Source of the DNA: Mycoplasmopsis bovis 8790 | GTDB taxonomy: Bacteria > Bacillota_I > Bacilli_A > Mycoplasmatales > Metamycoplasmataceae | Length of the DNA: 64,000 nucleotides | Assembly: GCF_005061465.1 (NCBI RefSeq) | Contig: NZ_LAUS01000003.1 | Coordinates: 1-64,000 of the forward strand | Direction of reading: 5' to 3' | The notes under the pieces: generated by a model | What the model was told of the DNA's origin: nothing | The model's database searches: none | Seen by the model: the letters and a program-made list of their open reading frames with translations, nothing else | Shown here: in pieces, positions 12,813 to 22,162 of the stretch | Layout: the number at the start of each line of letters is the position of its first letter | Numbering within the stretch: position 1 is the first letter of the stretch | Position numbers and translations under genes: made by a program

Positions 12813-13527
12813 CAAAAATTATTTGATTGTCTTTTAGTCCTATAAAAATGGCGAATTCATATTTTTTATCAGCACCATTAACAGCAGATTCTTTAAGATT
12901 TTTGATCTCTAACTTAAATGATTCTTTTAAGTTAGCAAAGGCATATTGCCCTATGTTAAGTTTATTATTGTTATCTAAATTAGAATTTAATACTACTGAA
13001 AATTTATCATTTTGTATGTTAGCAAAAGCATATGAAGCGATGAACGAAAGTTTATTAGGTAATGTAATTTTTCCTAAATTAGTGTTAGCAAAAGCACTAA
13101 TATTTATAGCTTCTAATTCAGAATCATCACTGAATTTAATGGTAGCTAATTTAGAACTACCAGCAAATGCTCTGTCACCAATAAATTTAATGTTCTTAGA
13201 AAACTCTACTTCTTCTAGGCTGGTTAAATTTATAAATGATTCTGATCCAATTGAATCAACAATATATTCAGTATTCTTAAACTTAACTTTCTCAGGAATT
13301 TTGATTGCTTTGCTTTGAGCAACTATATTATTAGAATCATCAAAAAAGGCACGATTATAGGCTGTTATGGTTGCTCTATTGTTTGAATTAATATCAAAAT
13401 AGAATAACTTAGTGTTTTCATCAAGCCTAATTTCTGATTTATTTTTATCTTTACAACCAGCAGAAACTAAAGGCACTGTTAGTGCAACAGGAAGCAAAGT
13501 AAAGCCTAATTTATGTATCTTTTTCAT
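12802..13527 (-). CDS. Lipoprotein with BspA-type leucine-rich repeats
   Basis: 241 residues. The signal peptide ends in PLVSAGC, giving a lipidated Cys25, so the protein sits on the outer face of the membrane. Residues about 65-215 carry BspA-like (LRR_5) repeats, for example SFINLTSLEEVEF, AFAGSSKLATIKF and AFANTNLGKITLP, spaced about 23 residues. Such repeats usually mediate adhesion or protein binding. ATG 13527 is preceded by AGGAGAG; an earlier in-frame ATG at 13578 would add 17 residues that spoil the signal peptide. Convergent with lysS. Ligand unknown. Confidence 0.88.
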
Positions 13528-13640
13528 AATAACTCTCCTAATAATTGCTAACATTTTTATTAATTTGCAATTATACACAATTTATTAATGCTAATGTTTG
13601 TACAAATCAATAGTTACTATTTTATTTATTAGCAAAATAA

Positions 13641-13684
13641 AAAGTACCACAAGTTAACTTGCAGTGCTTTTAAAGTTTTTTTTG
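13641..13684. terminator. Orphan imperfect hairpin with T-runs on both sides
   Basis: Arms AAAGTACCACAAG and CTTGCAGTGCTTT around TTAA, with T-rich sequence after it on either strand. No gene visibly ends here: lysS has its own terminator 830 bases away and nothing runs toward it on the minus strand. The rest of 13528-13780 holds only promoter-like AT-rich sequence. Confidence 0.35.
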
Positions 13685-13780
13685 ATAGAAATAAAACAAA
13701 AGAAAGGCTTATTTATTATACACAAGATTTTTACTTTGAAAAAATAAATTTATTTATAAAATATAAATACAATACATAAA

Positions 13781-13848
13781 GACAGTAACTGCCTAGCTTA
13801 ATATGTTACCGAGTGTATATCTTAGTTTTTTCTATAACTATTATTGTC
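13781..13848 (+). promoter_or_regulatory. L10-type ribosomal protein leader of rplJL
   Basis: Closing stem GACAGTAA/TTATTGTC encloses a segment with GCCTAGCTTAA and TTACCGAG, matching the pattern of Firmicute L10 leaders bound by the L10-L12 complex. A TACAAT -10-like box lies 7 bases upstream (13768-13773), so the leader would begin near the transcript start. Recognition is by eye. Confidence 0.6.
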
Positions 13849-13892
13849 TATTGTATTGGAACTCTTTATTTATTATGAAAGGGGGAAATTTG

Positions 13893-14396
13893 ATGCATAC
13901 AGTCAAAGAAACAGCAAACAGATTAGCAAAAATTGAAACAGTTGAAGAAATTAGTCAAAAAATTGCTACAGCTAAAGGATTCGTTGTTGCTGAATACCGT
14001 GGTTTAACTGTTGCTGACCTTAAAAACTTACGTGTTAGTGCTAAAAAATTAGGCATTGAAGTTAAAGTTTACAAAAATAGATTGTTTAAGTTAGCAGCTA
14101 AGAAAGCTGGTTATGACCTTGATGAACATTTAGTTGGACCTAACTTATTTGCATTTAGCAATCTAGAAGATAATGCAGCTGCTAAAGTATTAGTTAAATT
14201 TGCAAAAGAAAACAAATTATTAGTACCTAAAGCTGGTGTATTTGAAAATAATGTTATTGATGCAAAAGGTGTTGCTGAAGTTGCTTCATTACCAAACTAT
14301 GAAGAAGCATTATCAATTCTTGCGCGTTCACTTATTGCTCCATTACAACAACTCTCTCTTTCTTTAAAACTATATAGTGAAAAAGAAAGCGAATAA
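13893..14396 (+). CDS. rplJ: 50S ribosomal protein L10
   Basis: 167 residues. Anchors the L7/L12 stalk on the large subunit. Typical segments are [14 protein letters not shown], the [11 protein letters not shown] stretch and the C-terminal helix that binds L12 dimers. ATG 13893 (MHTVKE) is chosen because GGGGGA ends 6 bases upstream; ATG 13875 would include the ribosome site in the coding part. Followed 26 bases later by rplL; autoregulation through the leader is expected. Confidence 0.95.
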   Translation: MHTVKETANRLAKIETVEEISQKIATAKGFVVAEYRGLTVADLKNLRVSAKKLGIEVKVYKNRLFKLAAKKAGYDLDEHLVGPNLFAFSNLEDNAAAKVLVKFAKENKLLVPKAGVFENNVIDAKGVAEVASLPNYEEALSILARSLIAPLQQLSLSLKLYSEKESE

Positions 14397-14422
14397 TACT
14401 TTTTAAAGAAAGGATTAATATC

Positions 14423-14794
14423 ATGGCAAAATTAACAAAAGAATCATTTATTTCTTCATTAAAAGAAATGTCAATTAAAGAAGTTATGGAATTAGTTGAA
14501 GCAATGAAAGAAGAATTTGGTATCGACCCTTCTGCTGTTGCTGTTGCAGCTGCTGCACCTGCTGCTGAAGCTGAAGAAAAGAAATCAACACTTTCAGTTA
14601 TTCTTAAATCTGACAATGGTAAAAAACTTGCTATTGTTAAAGCAGTTAAAGAACTTCTTAACCTTGCATTAATGGATGCAAACAAACTAGTTTCAACACT
14701 TCCTGCTACATTAAAAGAAAACATTCCTGCTGCTGAAGCTGAAGCTTTAAAAGCTAAATTAGTTGAAGCTGGCGCTGATGTTGAATTAAAATAA
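14423..14794 (+). CDS. rplL: 50S ribosomal protein L7/L12
   Basis: 123 residues, standard size. N-terminal dimerisation helices, an Ala-rich hinge ([12 protein letters not shown]) at about 35-48, then the factor-binding domain, whose usual G-D-N-K-K-I-x-V-I-K is modified to [19 protein letters not shown] ribosome site. It recruits translational GTPases. Unlike the usual rplJL-rpoBC linkage, a terminator follows and rpoB is 3.7 kb away. Confidence 0.95.
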   Translation: MAKLTKESFISSLKEMSIKEVMELVEAMKEEFGIDPSAVAVAAAAPAAEAEEKKSTLSVILKSDNGKKLAIVKAVKELLNLALMDANKLVSTLPATLKENIPAAEAEALKAKLVEAGADVELK

Positions 14795-14810
14795 TAAAAA
14801 CAAGAATTTA

Positions 14811-14838
14811 AAAATCTAACCGCGTGGTTAGATTTTTT
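14811..14838 (+). terminator. Terminator of rplJ-rplL
   Basis: Perfect 10-bp stem AAATCTAACC/GGTTAGATTT with loop GCGT and a following T-run. Confidence 0.9.
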
Positions 14839-14876
14839 GTACAAATTACACTGCAATTCACCCATCATAAAAATTA

Positions 14877-15665
14877 CTAAAGTTTTTCAAATTTAGATTT
14901 AACAGTTGAGTTGTGATTGTTAAGAAAATTTCTTAGCATACCTAATAAGTATCCAGGATCATTATCTCTTTTTGATTGCTCCATAAATTGTGTGTAACGA
15001 TTGTATCCTCCTGCATAAAAGAAACTTTCATATGTATTCTTTATGGCATCATATTCAGAATCAGTTAATTTGCTTTTTACTCTATCATATTCTTTTTTAA
15101 TTTCTTCTAATTCTTTAAACAGCTTCCTAAATTCTTCTACATTATTCTTGACTTTCTCTGTTTCAGCTTCCTTTCTCTTTCTGTCTTCTTCTTGTTTCCT
15201 TTTCTCTTCAGTTTCTTTTCTTTTTCTTTCTTCTTCTTGCTTTCTCCCGGCTTCTTCCTCTTCTTTTTTTCTTTTTTCTTTTTCAGCTTCTTGTTTTCTC
15301 TTCTCTTCTTCGTTTGTGTCTTTGTTTATAACATTAGGGTCATCGCCCGGAGTCATATTATTTTTGTCATTTGATTTATCATCATTATCTAACTTGTTGT
15401 TATCGGGTTCTTTGTTTTCTTTATTACTGTCTTTATTGCCATTATCAGTCTTGTCGGTTGCATTATTATGATCTGGATTTTCTGTGTTGTTAGGATTTTT
15501 TTGATCTCCACCCTCTTTATTATTGTTTGGATCATCAACTTTTTTAGATGAATCATCAGTTTTAGCATTGCTATCAGTATCACCACATTTAGCAGCAACA
15601 ATAGGAAGGGCTGATAAAGTAACAACAGAGCTGAACATAAGCATTGATTTTTTCAATTTTGTCAT
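14877..15665 (-). CDS. Lipoprotein with Asn/Asp-rich linker and Glu/Lys-rich coiled coil
   Basis: 262 residues. Signal peptide with lipobox LPIVAAKC (Cys27). Residues 30-125 are low-complexity Asn, Asp, Lys (long flexible stalk). Residues 126-180 are an E/K/R-rich segment built of RKQEEERKRKE-like repeats that should form a single or coiled helix. The last 80 residues look globular helical (EYDRVKSKLTDSEYDAIKNTYE). GAGG precedes the ATG. No function recognised; surface-exposed and likely antigenic. It lies on the opposite strand between rplL and rpoB. Confidence 0.85.
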   Translation of the reverse strand: MTKLKKSMLMFSSVVTLSALPIVAAKCGDTDSNAKTDDSSKKVDDPNNNKEGGDQKNPNNTENPDHNNATDKTDNGNKDSNKENKEPDNNKLDNDDKSNDKNNMTPGDDPNVINKDTNEEEKRKQEAEKEKRKKEEEEAGRKQEEERKRKETEEKRKQEEDRKRKEAETEKVKNNVEEFRKLFKELEEIKKEYDRVKSKLTDSEYDAIKNTYESFFYAGGYNRYTQFMEQSKRDNDPGYLLGMLRNFLNNHNSTVKSKFEKL

Positions 15666-15967
15666 ATATATTGCCTCATTCTATAATTTTGTAAAAATCA
15701 TAAAATATTTTTTATATAAGTAAAACTAAAACAAGACTTTAATTTAACTTTATTAAATAAGCTGCCTGTTTTAATATATGTCACAAATTCATTCTAATAA
15801 ATTTACCTGATTTACATAATTTTACTAAAAAGCATAATTATACAAGTACTGAAATTTACATAGCTTATACTGTGCTCTATATTCAAAAATGTGTTTATTA
15901 AACATAATATCAAATGTTATAGAAAGCTATTTTATAGGTTTTTTAGACAATCTAAAAATGACTTACT
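15666..15967. other. Intergenic stretch without recognisable gene
   Basis: About 300 AT-rich bases upstream of the Glu/Lys-rich lipoprotein. It should hold that gene's promoter; no open frame or RNA gene is evident. Confidence 0.5.
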
Positions 15968-15994
15968 AAAAAATAAAAGAGCCTTTATAGGCTC
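15968..15994 (-). terminator. Terminator of the four-helix membrane protein gene at 16155
   Basis: 5-bp stem GAGCC/GGCTC, loop TTTATA, with TTTTATTTTTTA after it on the minus strand. It lies 160 bases beyond the stop codon at 16155, which hints that the gene was once longer. Confidence 0.6.
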
Positions 15995-16154
15995 ATAAAA
16001 GATTATAGAAATTAAAATTTTAAAATAAGCAGTACTTTTATATTTTTACTATGCAACATTTGTTGTATCAGGTTGATTATTATTGATTTGGTTTTCTGAT
16101 AACAGCTTGATTCTTTCCGAATAAGCTTTTTTTAAGCTTATTTGTATTTGTTAC

Positions 16155-16583
16155 TTAAACACTATAGAATGCAATCATAAGAATTATAAACACCGAATTG
16201 ATTAATCCAGTAATAATAAGTGGTCTGAATGTATTATGTAAGCCAGATTTGGCAGAAAAACTTGTCAAACTTGCCAAAATAAATGGCGTTAATGATAACT
16301 GAAAAATAATTTGCAGTAAACCTAAGACAGGTATTAAAATAACAGAAACTAAAAGCATTTTCCTAGGTTTAGCAAATTCATTTTCATTTGGTGTTTGGTG
16401 AACAAGTATTGATGAAAAGACGATTACTATTACAAAAATTGGTAGTGATAAAACTGCAAATAGTTTTGTGAAAGAAAATGTACTAAAGCTTATTGTTAAG
16501 TCTAATATTGCTCCAACAAGCGATAAGGCAACAAAAACAATAAGAACAGTTCCATAGGTTTTTAATTTAGAAAATTTTTGCAT
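16155..16583 (-). CDS. Four-helix membrane protein, paralogue 1
   Basis: 142 residues, four hydrophobic helices, no known family recognised. Loop sequence HQTPNENEFAKPRK after helix 2 aligns with NQTPREKRYKSR in the neighbouring gene at 16758-17267, so the two are paralogues. No clear ribosome site before ATG 16583. After the TAA at 16155 the frame stays open for 24 further codons (NKLKKSLFGKNQAVIRKPNQ-like) before the next stop, so a nonsense mutation may have shortened it; a perfect inverted repeat AATAAGCTT/AAGCTTATT lies in this tail (16120-16142). Confidence 0.65.
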   Translation of the reverse strand: MQKFSKLKTYGTVLIVFVALSLVGAILDLTISFSTFSFTKLFAVLSLPIFVIVIVFSSILVHQTPNENEFAKPRKMLLVSVILIPVLGLLQIIFQLSLTPFILASLTSFSAKSGLHNTFRPLIITGLINSVFIILMIAFYSV

Positions 16584-16647
16584 TTTTTAAATTTGAAAAT
16601 TATTAACTCCGTGAATATGATTTGTACGTACTGAAATATTTATAATA

Positions 16648-16689
16648 AAAAAAAGCATGTGAAATGTTTACAAAGTGTTTCATATGCTT
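16648..16689 (-). terminator. Terminator of the four-helix membrane protein gene at 16758
   Basis: 12-bp stem AAGCATATGAAA/TTTCACATGCTT (one mismatch) followed by eight T on the minus strand. Confidence 0.85.
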
Positions 16690-16757
16690 ATTTATAGGGT
16701 TATTGGTAATTTTTAAGCGTAACAAATTCGTTTATAAGTTGATAGTTATAAAACTTA

Positions 16758-17267
16758 TTAAATCTGTCTTTGTGTATTTCATTTATTAAAATTATTAGAA
16801 ACTATGTCGTCTCCGAATGCTGTAAATAGTTTGTTAGCAAACACAATAATTAAAATAAGAGTTATCAGTACAACTAAGTATAGTGCTGTGATTACAACAG
16901 TTAAGAAAATTAGTATATGTTTAAAATCTGGTAAATTTAAAACTACAATTACTGTCAATATTTCAAATAAAAATAATCAAAATCTAGACACAGGCAAGAC
17001 AATTACTAAAACTAGCAATGAAGTTCTTGACTTATATCTTTTTTCTCTTGGCGTTTGATTAACAATAATAGACATTAATACTACTAACGATATAAAAAGC
17101 GAAAAGTTTAAAATAAGAAATAAAGATCAGTTAAGGATATCTCCTACGCCTGTAAAAAAGTCAGGCAAAAATGATATTAATAATCTTAATGATAAAATAG
17201 ATAGATATATAGAAGCTAAAATTATTATTGCCTTGGTTAGTTTCTTCAATTTGATGGTTTGTTCCAT
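16758..17267 (-). CDS. Four-helix membrane protein, paralogue 2
   Basis: 169 residues, read with two TGA-Trp codons (in D-I-L-N-W-S and S-R-F-W-L), plus a third near the C-terminus (F-N-K-W-N-T). Four hydrophobic segments, short basic loops. ATG 17267 is preceded by AAAGGAAA. The central NQTPREKRYKSR loop matches its neighbour at 16155-16583. Function unknown; tandem duplicates of this type are membrane proteins of uncertain role. It is easily missed because every piece is short under the standard code. Confidence 0.75.
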
Positions 17268-17425
17268 AGTTTCCTTTTTTATATACCTAAATTAGATTTT
17301 ATATTTTTTTGATAATTTTATTTTATAGGAAATATGGCAACGTTTGTTTTAGATAGTAATGTAGCGTTAATTATAAGTAACTGTCAAGTTATTATTTTTG
17401 AAATTTCTTAGTTATTCAAATAACA

Positions 17426-17436
17426 CTGTTTTATAG
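17426..17436 (-). repeat. Copy of recurrent 11-mer CTATAAAACAG
   Basis: Minus-strand copy in the gap between the lipoprotein terminator and the four-helix gene. See 34-44. Confidence 0.4.
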
Positions 17437-17481
17437 GGCTCTTAGTTAATTAGTCAATATATTACTTAACACTTGTATAAA

Positions 17482-17509
17482 AAACTAAAACTATGCAAGA
17501 TGCATAGTT
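17482..17509 (-). terminator. Terminator of lipoprotein gene 17536-18093
   Basis: Perfect 9-bp stem AACTATGCA/TGCATAGTT with 3-base loop, then TTAGTTTTTTA on the minus strand. Confidence 0.85.
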
Positions 17510-17535
17510 ATTAAGCCAATATATCGCGCAAAGAA

Positions 17536-18093
17536 TTATTTATCTTTTAATTCATTTTCAAGTTTTTGTATTGCTTCTTCAATTTTTTCAATCTTTTTGC
17601 TCTTGTTAAGAATTTCTAGCTCATTTTTAGCATTAGTTACCTTGTCATAAACTTCTAGTCATTTATCATAGGCTTCTTTCATTTTAGTTTCATTATATTT
17701 ACTTGGGTCATTTTCAATATCTTCTCAAACTTTTCTAAGATCTTTCTCGGTTTGTTCATTGTCCTTAAATATTTTTTCTAATGATTCTTTAGTTGCTTTT
17801 AATTTTGAATGTTGCTCCTTTAATTGAGCTAACATACTTTCTTTGAGTTTTTTGTAATTTACAACATTATTGTCTTCTGATTTATTATTAGGTTGTTGAT
17901 CATTATTAGCCTTATTGTCATCTTTATTGATGCCACCATTATCAACAATAATTTTGTCATTTTGACTTTTATTATTTGCATTAGGTTTCTTAGTTTCTGA
18001 AGATGAGTTATCTTGATTAATATTAGTGCATGATGCAGAAATTATTGGAAGTGTAATTAGTGATGGTAATGTCATTAAAAATTTAGATTTCAT
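17536..18093 (-). CDS. Lipoprotein with Asn-rich linker and helical C-terminal half
   Basis: 185 residues. Lipobox TLPIISASC gives Cys22. Residues 23-78 are Asn/Asp/Lys-rich; 79-185 are predicted helical and charged, with heptad-like E-E-A-I-Q-K-L-E-N-E-L at the end. TGA codons at 17725 and near 17656 are Trp and extend the protein beyond what the standard code shows. AGGAG lies 5 bases upstream of the ATG. No function recognised. Confidence 0.85.
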
Positions 18094-18454
18094 TTTTCTC
18101 CTAAAATAAAAACTTTGAATATTCTCTTAATTTGCACAAAATATAGAAAATTGTTAAATTATAGTTAGTAAAAAAATCTAAATTTATTAGTAACTATGGA
18201 AAATTTCCATTTACAAGCTTAGTATTATTTGTAATTCATTTACAGCTTATTCAAATATACAAATAAAGCAGAATCCTACTTACAAAACCAGATAAATATA
18301 AAAATATCAAATAAAAAGGAATATATTTCTGGCTAATTAGCCTATAAAACAGGGATAAACAGCAACTTATGACACGTAAAATTATTTTGCTTACAAAAGC
18401 AAGAATTTTTGTATACAAAACTTACAGTTATGGTAAAATTTAACTATTAAATTT
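18094..18454. other. Intergenic region with rpoB promoter area and one CTATAAAACAG copy
   Basis: About 360 bases between divergent genes. Contains the recurrent 11-mer at 18342-18352 in a CCT..AGG context and a likely rpoB promoter with -10 TAAAAT at 18434-18439 preceded by TATGG. No gene seen. Confidence 0.5.
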
Positions 18455-18484
18455 AATACTTTACAAAAAAGTATTGATTTTTTA
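18455..18484 (+). promoter_or_regulatory. Leader hairpin with T-run before rpoB
   Basis: 7-bp stem AATACTT/AAGTATT then GATTTTTTA, between the presumed rpoB promoter and its start codon 43 bases further on. It has the form of a weak terminator, so it could act as an attenuator of rpoBC; inference. Confidence 0.4.
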
Positions 18485-18526
18485 CTACTTTATCTGTTTT
18501 GAAAAGTTAGAGGGAGTATTATCAAT

Positions 18527-21500
18527 ATGTCAACATTAACACAGGATAAATATCAAAATAAATACCCATACAAAGTTAGAAAATTTGGTCCAATGACCGA
18601 GCGTCGTGACTATTCAGCAACAAAAGTTACTTGAGAAGTTCCTGATTTTTTAAATATGTCAAAAGAGTCATTTGAATGATTCAAAAAGAGTGGAATTGAA
18701 GAAATTTTAAGGGAACATTACCCAATTGTTTCTAGCAACAAAAAAGTTTCTTTAGAATACATTCTTAATTCTGCAAGATTAGAAGTGCCACCTAAGGAAT
18801 ATGATGCAATTATTGAAGCAAAAGCAAAAGGCATTAACTATGCTGCTAAGCTTTTTGCTAAATTTAAAGTAACATCTGACAAAGGAGTTGTTAAAGATGA
18901 CGAAGTTTTACTTGGTGAAATTCCACTTATGAACTCTGGTGGAAGTTTTATTATCAACGGAAGTGAAAAGGTTATAGTTAGCCAGTTAATTCGTTCGCCT
19001 AGTGCATACTTTGGTTGTGGTGTGCGTAACAAGCAATCAGATGACTTGTTTAACAAGTTAGAAATTTTACCTAGACTAGGTTCATGAGTTGAAATTTCGC
19101 ACAAAGTCACAACTAAAAACCCCGATTCAGTAAAAATTAAGATTGATAAAAACAAGAACATAAATCTTGCAGTATTTTTGGGTGCTTTAGGTCTCAACGA
19201 ACAAAACATTCATGATCTTTTTGGTAATTCTCCTGAATTAGAAGAAACACTACTTAGAGATAAAAGTCTTAAGTCTAGTGACGATCCTATGACAGTTATT
19301 CAAAACTGTAGAGAAATCTTGTTTAGAACTATCCGTAGAGGCGATCTGATGACTGAAACATCAGCTGCCAATCTTTTGCCATCGCTTTTATTTAACAAAA
19401 AGCGTTACAGCCTTGGTGCCACTGGTAGATATAAGCTTAACAAAAAGCTAAGTTTAATTGACCGTATTACTGAGACATATTTAGGTCAAAACTTAGAAAT
19501 TAAAGATGAAAACGGCGAGCACTTGTTCTTAGAAAAAGGAACTTTTATTGAGCATAAGTTAGCTTTGCTTATTCAAGATAACTTCAATAATGGAACATTA
19601 AAAACAACAGAAATTGAAGGTATTAATCCTGAGATTCTTTATGCAAAACTTTATACTGATCCAGCTTATCCATACTTAAAGAAGTCAAATAAAGTTGCAA
19701 AACTTTTAGTTTTTGCTAATAGAAAGAAAATGGATAAGGGTCTTTCAACATTAGTTATTGGAAATGATCCTAAATGTGATGCGCAACACTTAATTGCTTC
19801 GGACATTATTGCTGCAATTAACTACTATTTCAATCTATTAGAAGGAATTGGCCAAGATGATGATGCCGACTCTATGATTAACAAAAGAATAGTTTCAGTT
19901 GGCGAATTAATGCAAAATCAATTAAATGTTGGACTTTCAAAATTGGAAAAAACCACTAGAGAAAGAATGTCAGCTAAAGAGCCTGAAAAGATTACTCCTA
20001 AAAATATTACAAATAACAAATTGGTTTCAAACCAAATGAAGACATTCTTCAATAGCTCAAAATTGTCTCAATTTATGGATCAAATTAATGCTTTAGCTGA
20101 AATTTCTAATGAAAGACGTATTACTTCTTTAGGGCCTGGTGGTCTTAATCGTGATACTGCACAATTCGAAGTTCGTGACGTGCACGCCACTCACTATGGA
20201 AGAATTTGCCCTATTGAAACACCTGAAGGACCAAACATTGGTCTTATCTTGAACCTTGCAACTTATGCTAGTGTTAATGAATACGGTTTTTTACAAACTC
20301 CATACTTTAAAGTTGAAAACTCAGTAGTTGACTATGACAATGTGGTTTATTTAACAGCTGCTGATGAATTTGGATACAACATTGCTCAATCAACAGCAAC
20401 TGTTGATGATGATAATAGATTAGTGGATGAAACACTTACAATTAGAAAAAATTACACATACATTTTAGGTAAACCTAGTGATGTTGATTTAATTGAGGTG
20501 TCATCAAGACAAATGGTTTCGGTGGCTGCTGGATGTATTCCATTTTTAGAAAATGACGATGCAAACCGTGCACTTATGGGTTCGAACATGCAACGTCAAG
20601 CAGTTCCACTTTTAGAAACTGAAGCAGCTTTTGTAGCTACTGGTAATGAGGCTGATATTGCTAAGTTTTCAGCTGCTAACTTTAGAGCAAGACATGAAGG
20701 AAAAGTTGAATATGTTGACGGCGCAAAAATTAAAATTAGAAATAATAAAGGCACATTAGATACATATAATCTAAAAAACTTCCAACGTTCAAACCAAGAT
20801 ACAGTTATTCACCAAAAACCTATTATTAAAGTTGGTCAAGAAGTTGCTAAAGGTGATTTATTAGTTGATGGATCAAGTTTCAAAGACGGCGAACTTGCTT
20901 TAGGCAAAAACCTTCTAGTTGCTTTTTCAACATATAAAGGTTACAACTATGAAGATGCTATTGTTTTAAACGAAAGATTAGCCAAAAAAGATGTTCTTAC
21001 TTCAATTCATATTGAAGAGCAAACTATTCAATTTAGAACTAGCAAAGCCGGAGCTGATGAATTAACTAGAGATATTCCAAATGTATCTAAGTATGCTATT
21101 AGACACTTGGATGAACACGGTATTGTTTTAGTTGGTTCAGAAGTTATTCCAGGAGACGTTTTAGTTGGGCGTGTTTCACCTAAGGGTGATGATAACCCAT
21201 CTAGAGAAGAAAAGTTACTTGCTGCAATTTTAGGTCAAAGACAACTTAATGTTAAAGATACTTCACTAAAAGTTAAAAATGGTCACAATGGAACAGTTAT
21301 TGGTGTAGAAATTCTAAGTAGAGAAAACAAAGACTTACTTGAAGATGGCATCGATATGATTGTCAAAGTTTCTATCGCTGTAAAACGTAAAATTCGTGTT
21401 GGTGATAAAATGTCTGGCCGTCACGGTAACAAGGGTGTTGTTTCAGTTATTCTTCCTGAAGAAGATATGCCGCACTTAGAAGATGGAACACCTATTGATG

Positions 21501-22162
21501 TTATGCTTAACCCTCAAGGTGTGCCTTCACGTATGAACATTGGTCAAGTTTTAGAAGTTCATTTAGGTATGGCCGCTAGAAGTTTAGGATGCAAGTTTGT
21601 TACTCCTGTATTTGATGGTGTTAAAAAAGAAGCTATCCAAGATGTTATTTCAGAAGCTGGCTTACCTTTATCTGGAAAACAAACATTAATTGATCCTATT
21701 ACTGGTGAAAAATTTGACAACCCTGTGTCAGTTGGTGTTATGTATATGTTCAAGCTTAACCATATGGTTGATGACAAAATGCATGCACGTAGTGTTGGTC
21801 CATACTCACTTATTACTCAACAACCACTTGGTGGAAAGAGCCAAAATGGTGGTCAAAGATTTGGTGAAATGGAAACCTGAGCTATTGAATCATATGGTGC
21901 AGCTAATGTGTTGCAAGAAATTCTTACATACAAGTCAGATGACATTGTAGGACGTAATCAACTATATACATCATTAGTTACTGGCAAGGATTTACCAACT
22001 CCAGGAATTCCTGAATCATTTAACGTATTAAACTATGAATTAAATGGATTAGGAATGAAATTAGATATTACAACTGCAAATAATGAAGAAGATGATGAAG
22101 AAGCCCAACAATACTTTGACATAAACAATTCAGTTGGTAATGAGGGAGACTATAATGAATAG
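18527..22162 (+). CDS. rpoB: DNA-directed RNA polymerase subunit beta
   Basis: 1,211 residues. Forms one side of the RNA polymerase active cleft. Recognisable segments: N-terminal [10 protein letters not shown], the fork and rifampicin region ([10 protein letters not shown]-x-N through S-L-G-P-G-G-L), [18 protein letters not shown], and G-R-H-G-N-K-G-V. The position equal to E. coli Ser531 region reads ITSLGPGGL rather than LSALGPGGL; mollicutes are often naturally rifampicin resistant through changes here. TGA-Trp codons occur, for example near 18632 and 21878. RBS GAGGGAG. The last 8 bases overlap the start of rpoC. Confidence 0.98.

Noticed and set aside
15043-15471. Plus-strand frame rich in Ser, Phe and Leu resembling a membrane protein
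   Set aside because: Complement of the Glu/Lys and Asp/Asn codons of the lipoprotein on the minus strand; composition artefact.
16804-17058. Plus-strand reading frame of 84 codons
   Set aside because: Lies antisense within the four-helix protein gene 16758-17267, which has a ribosome site and homology to its neighbour.
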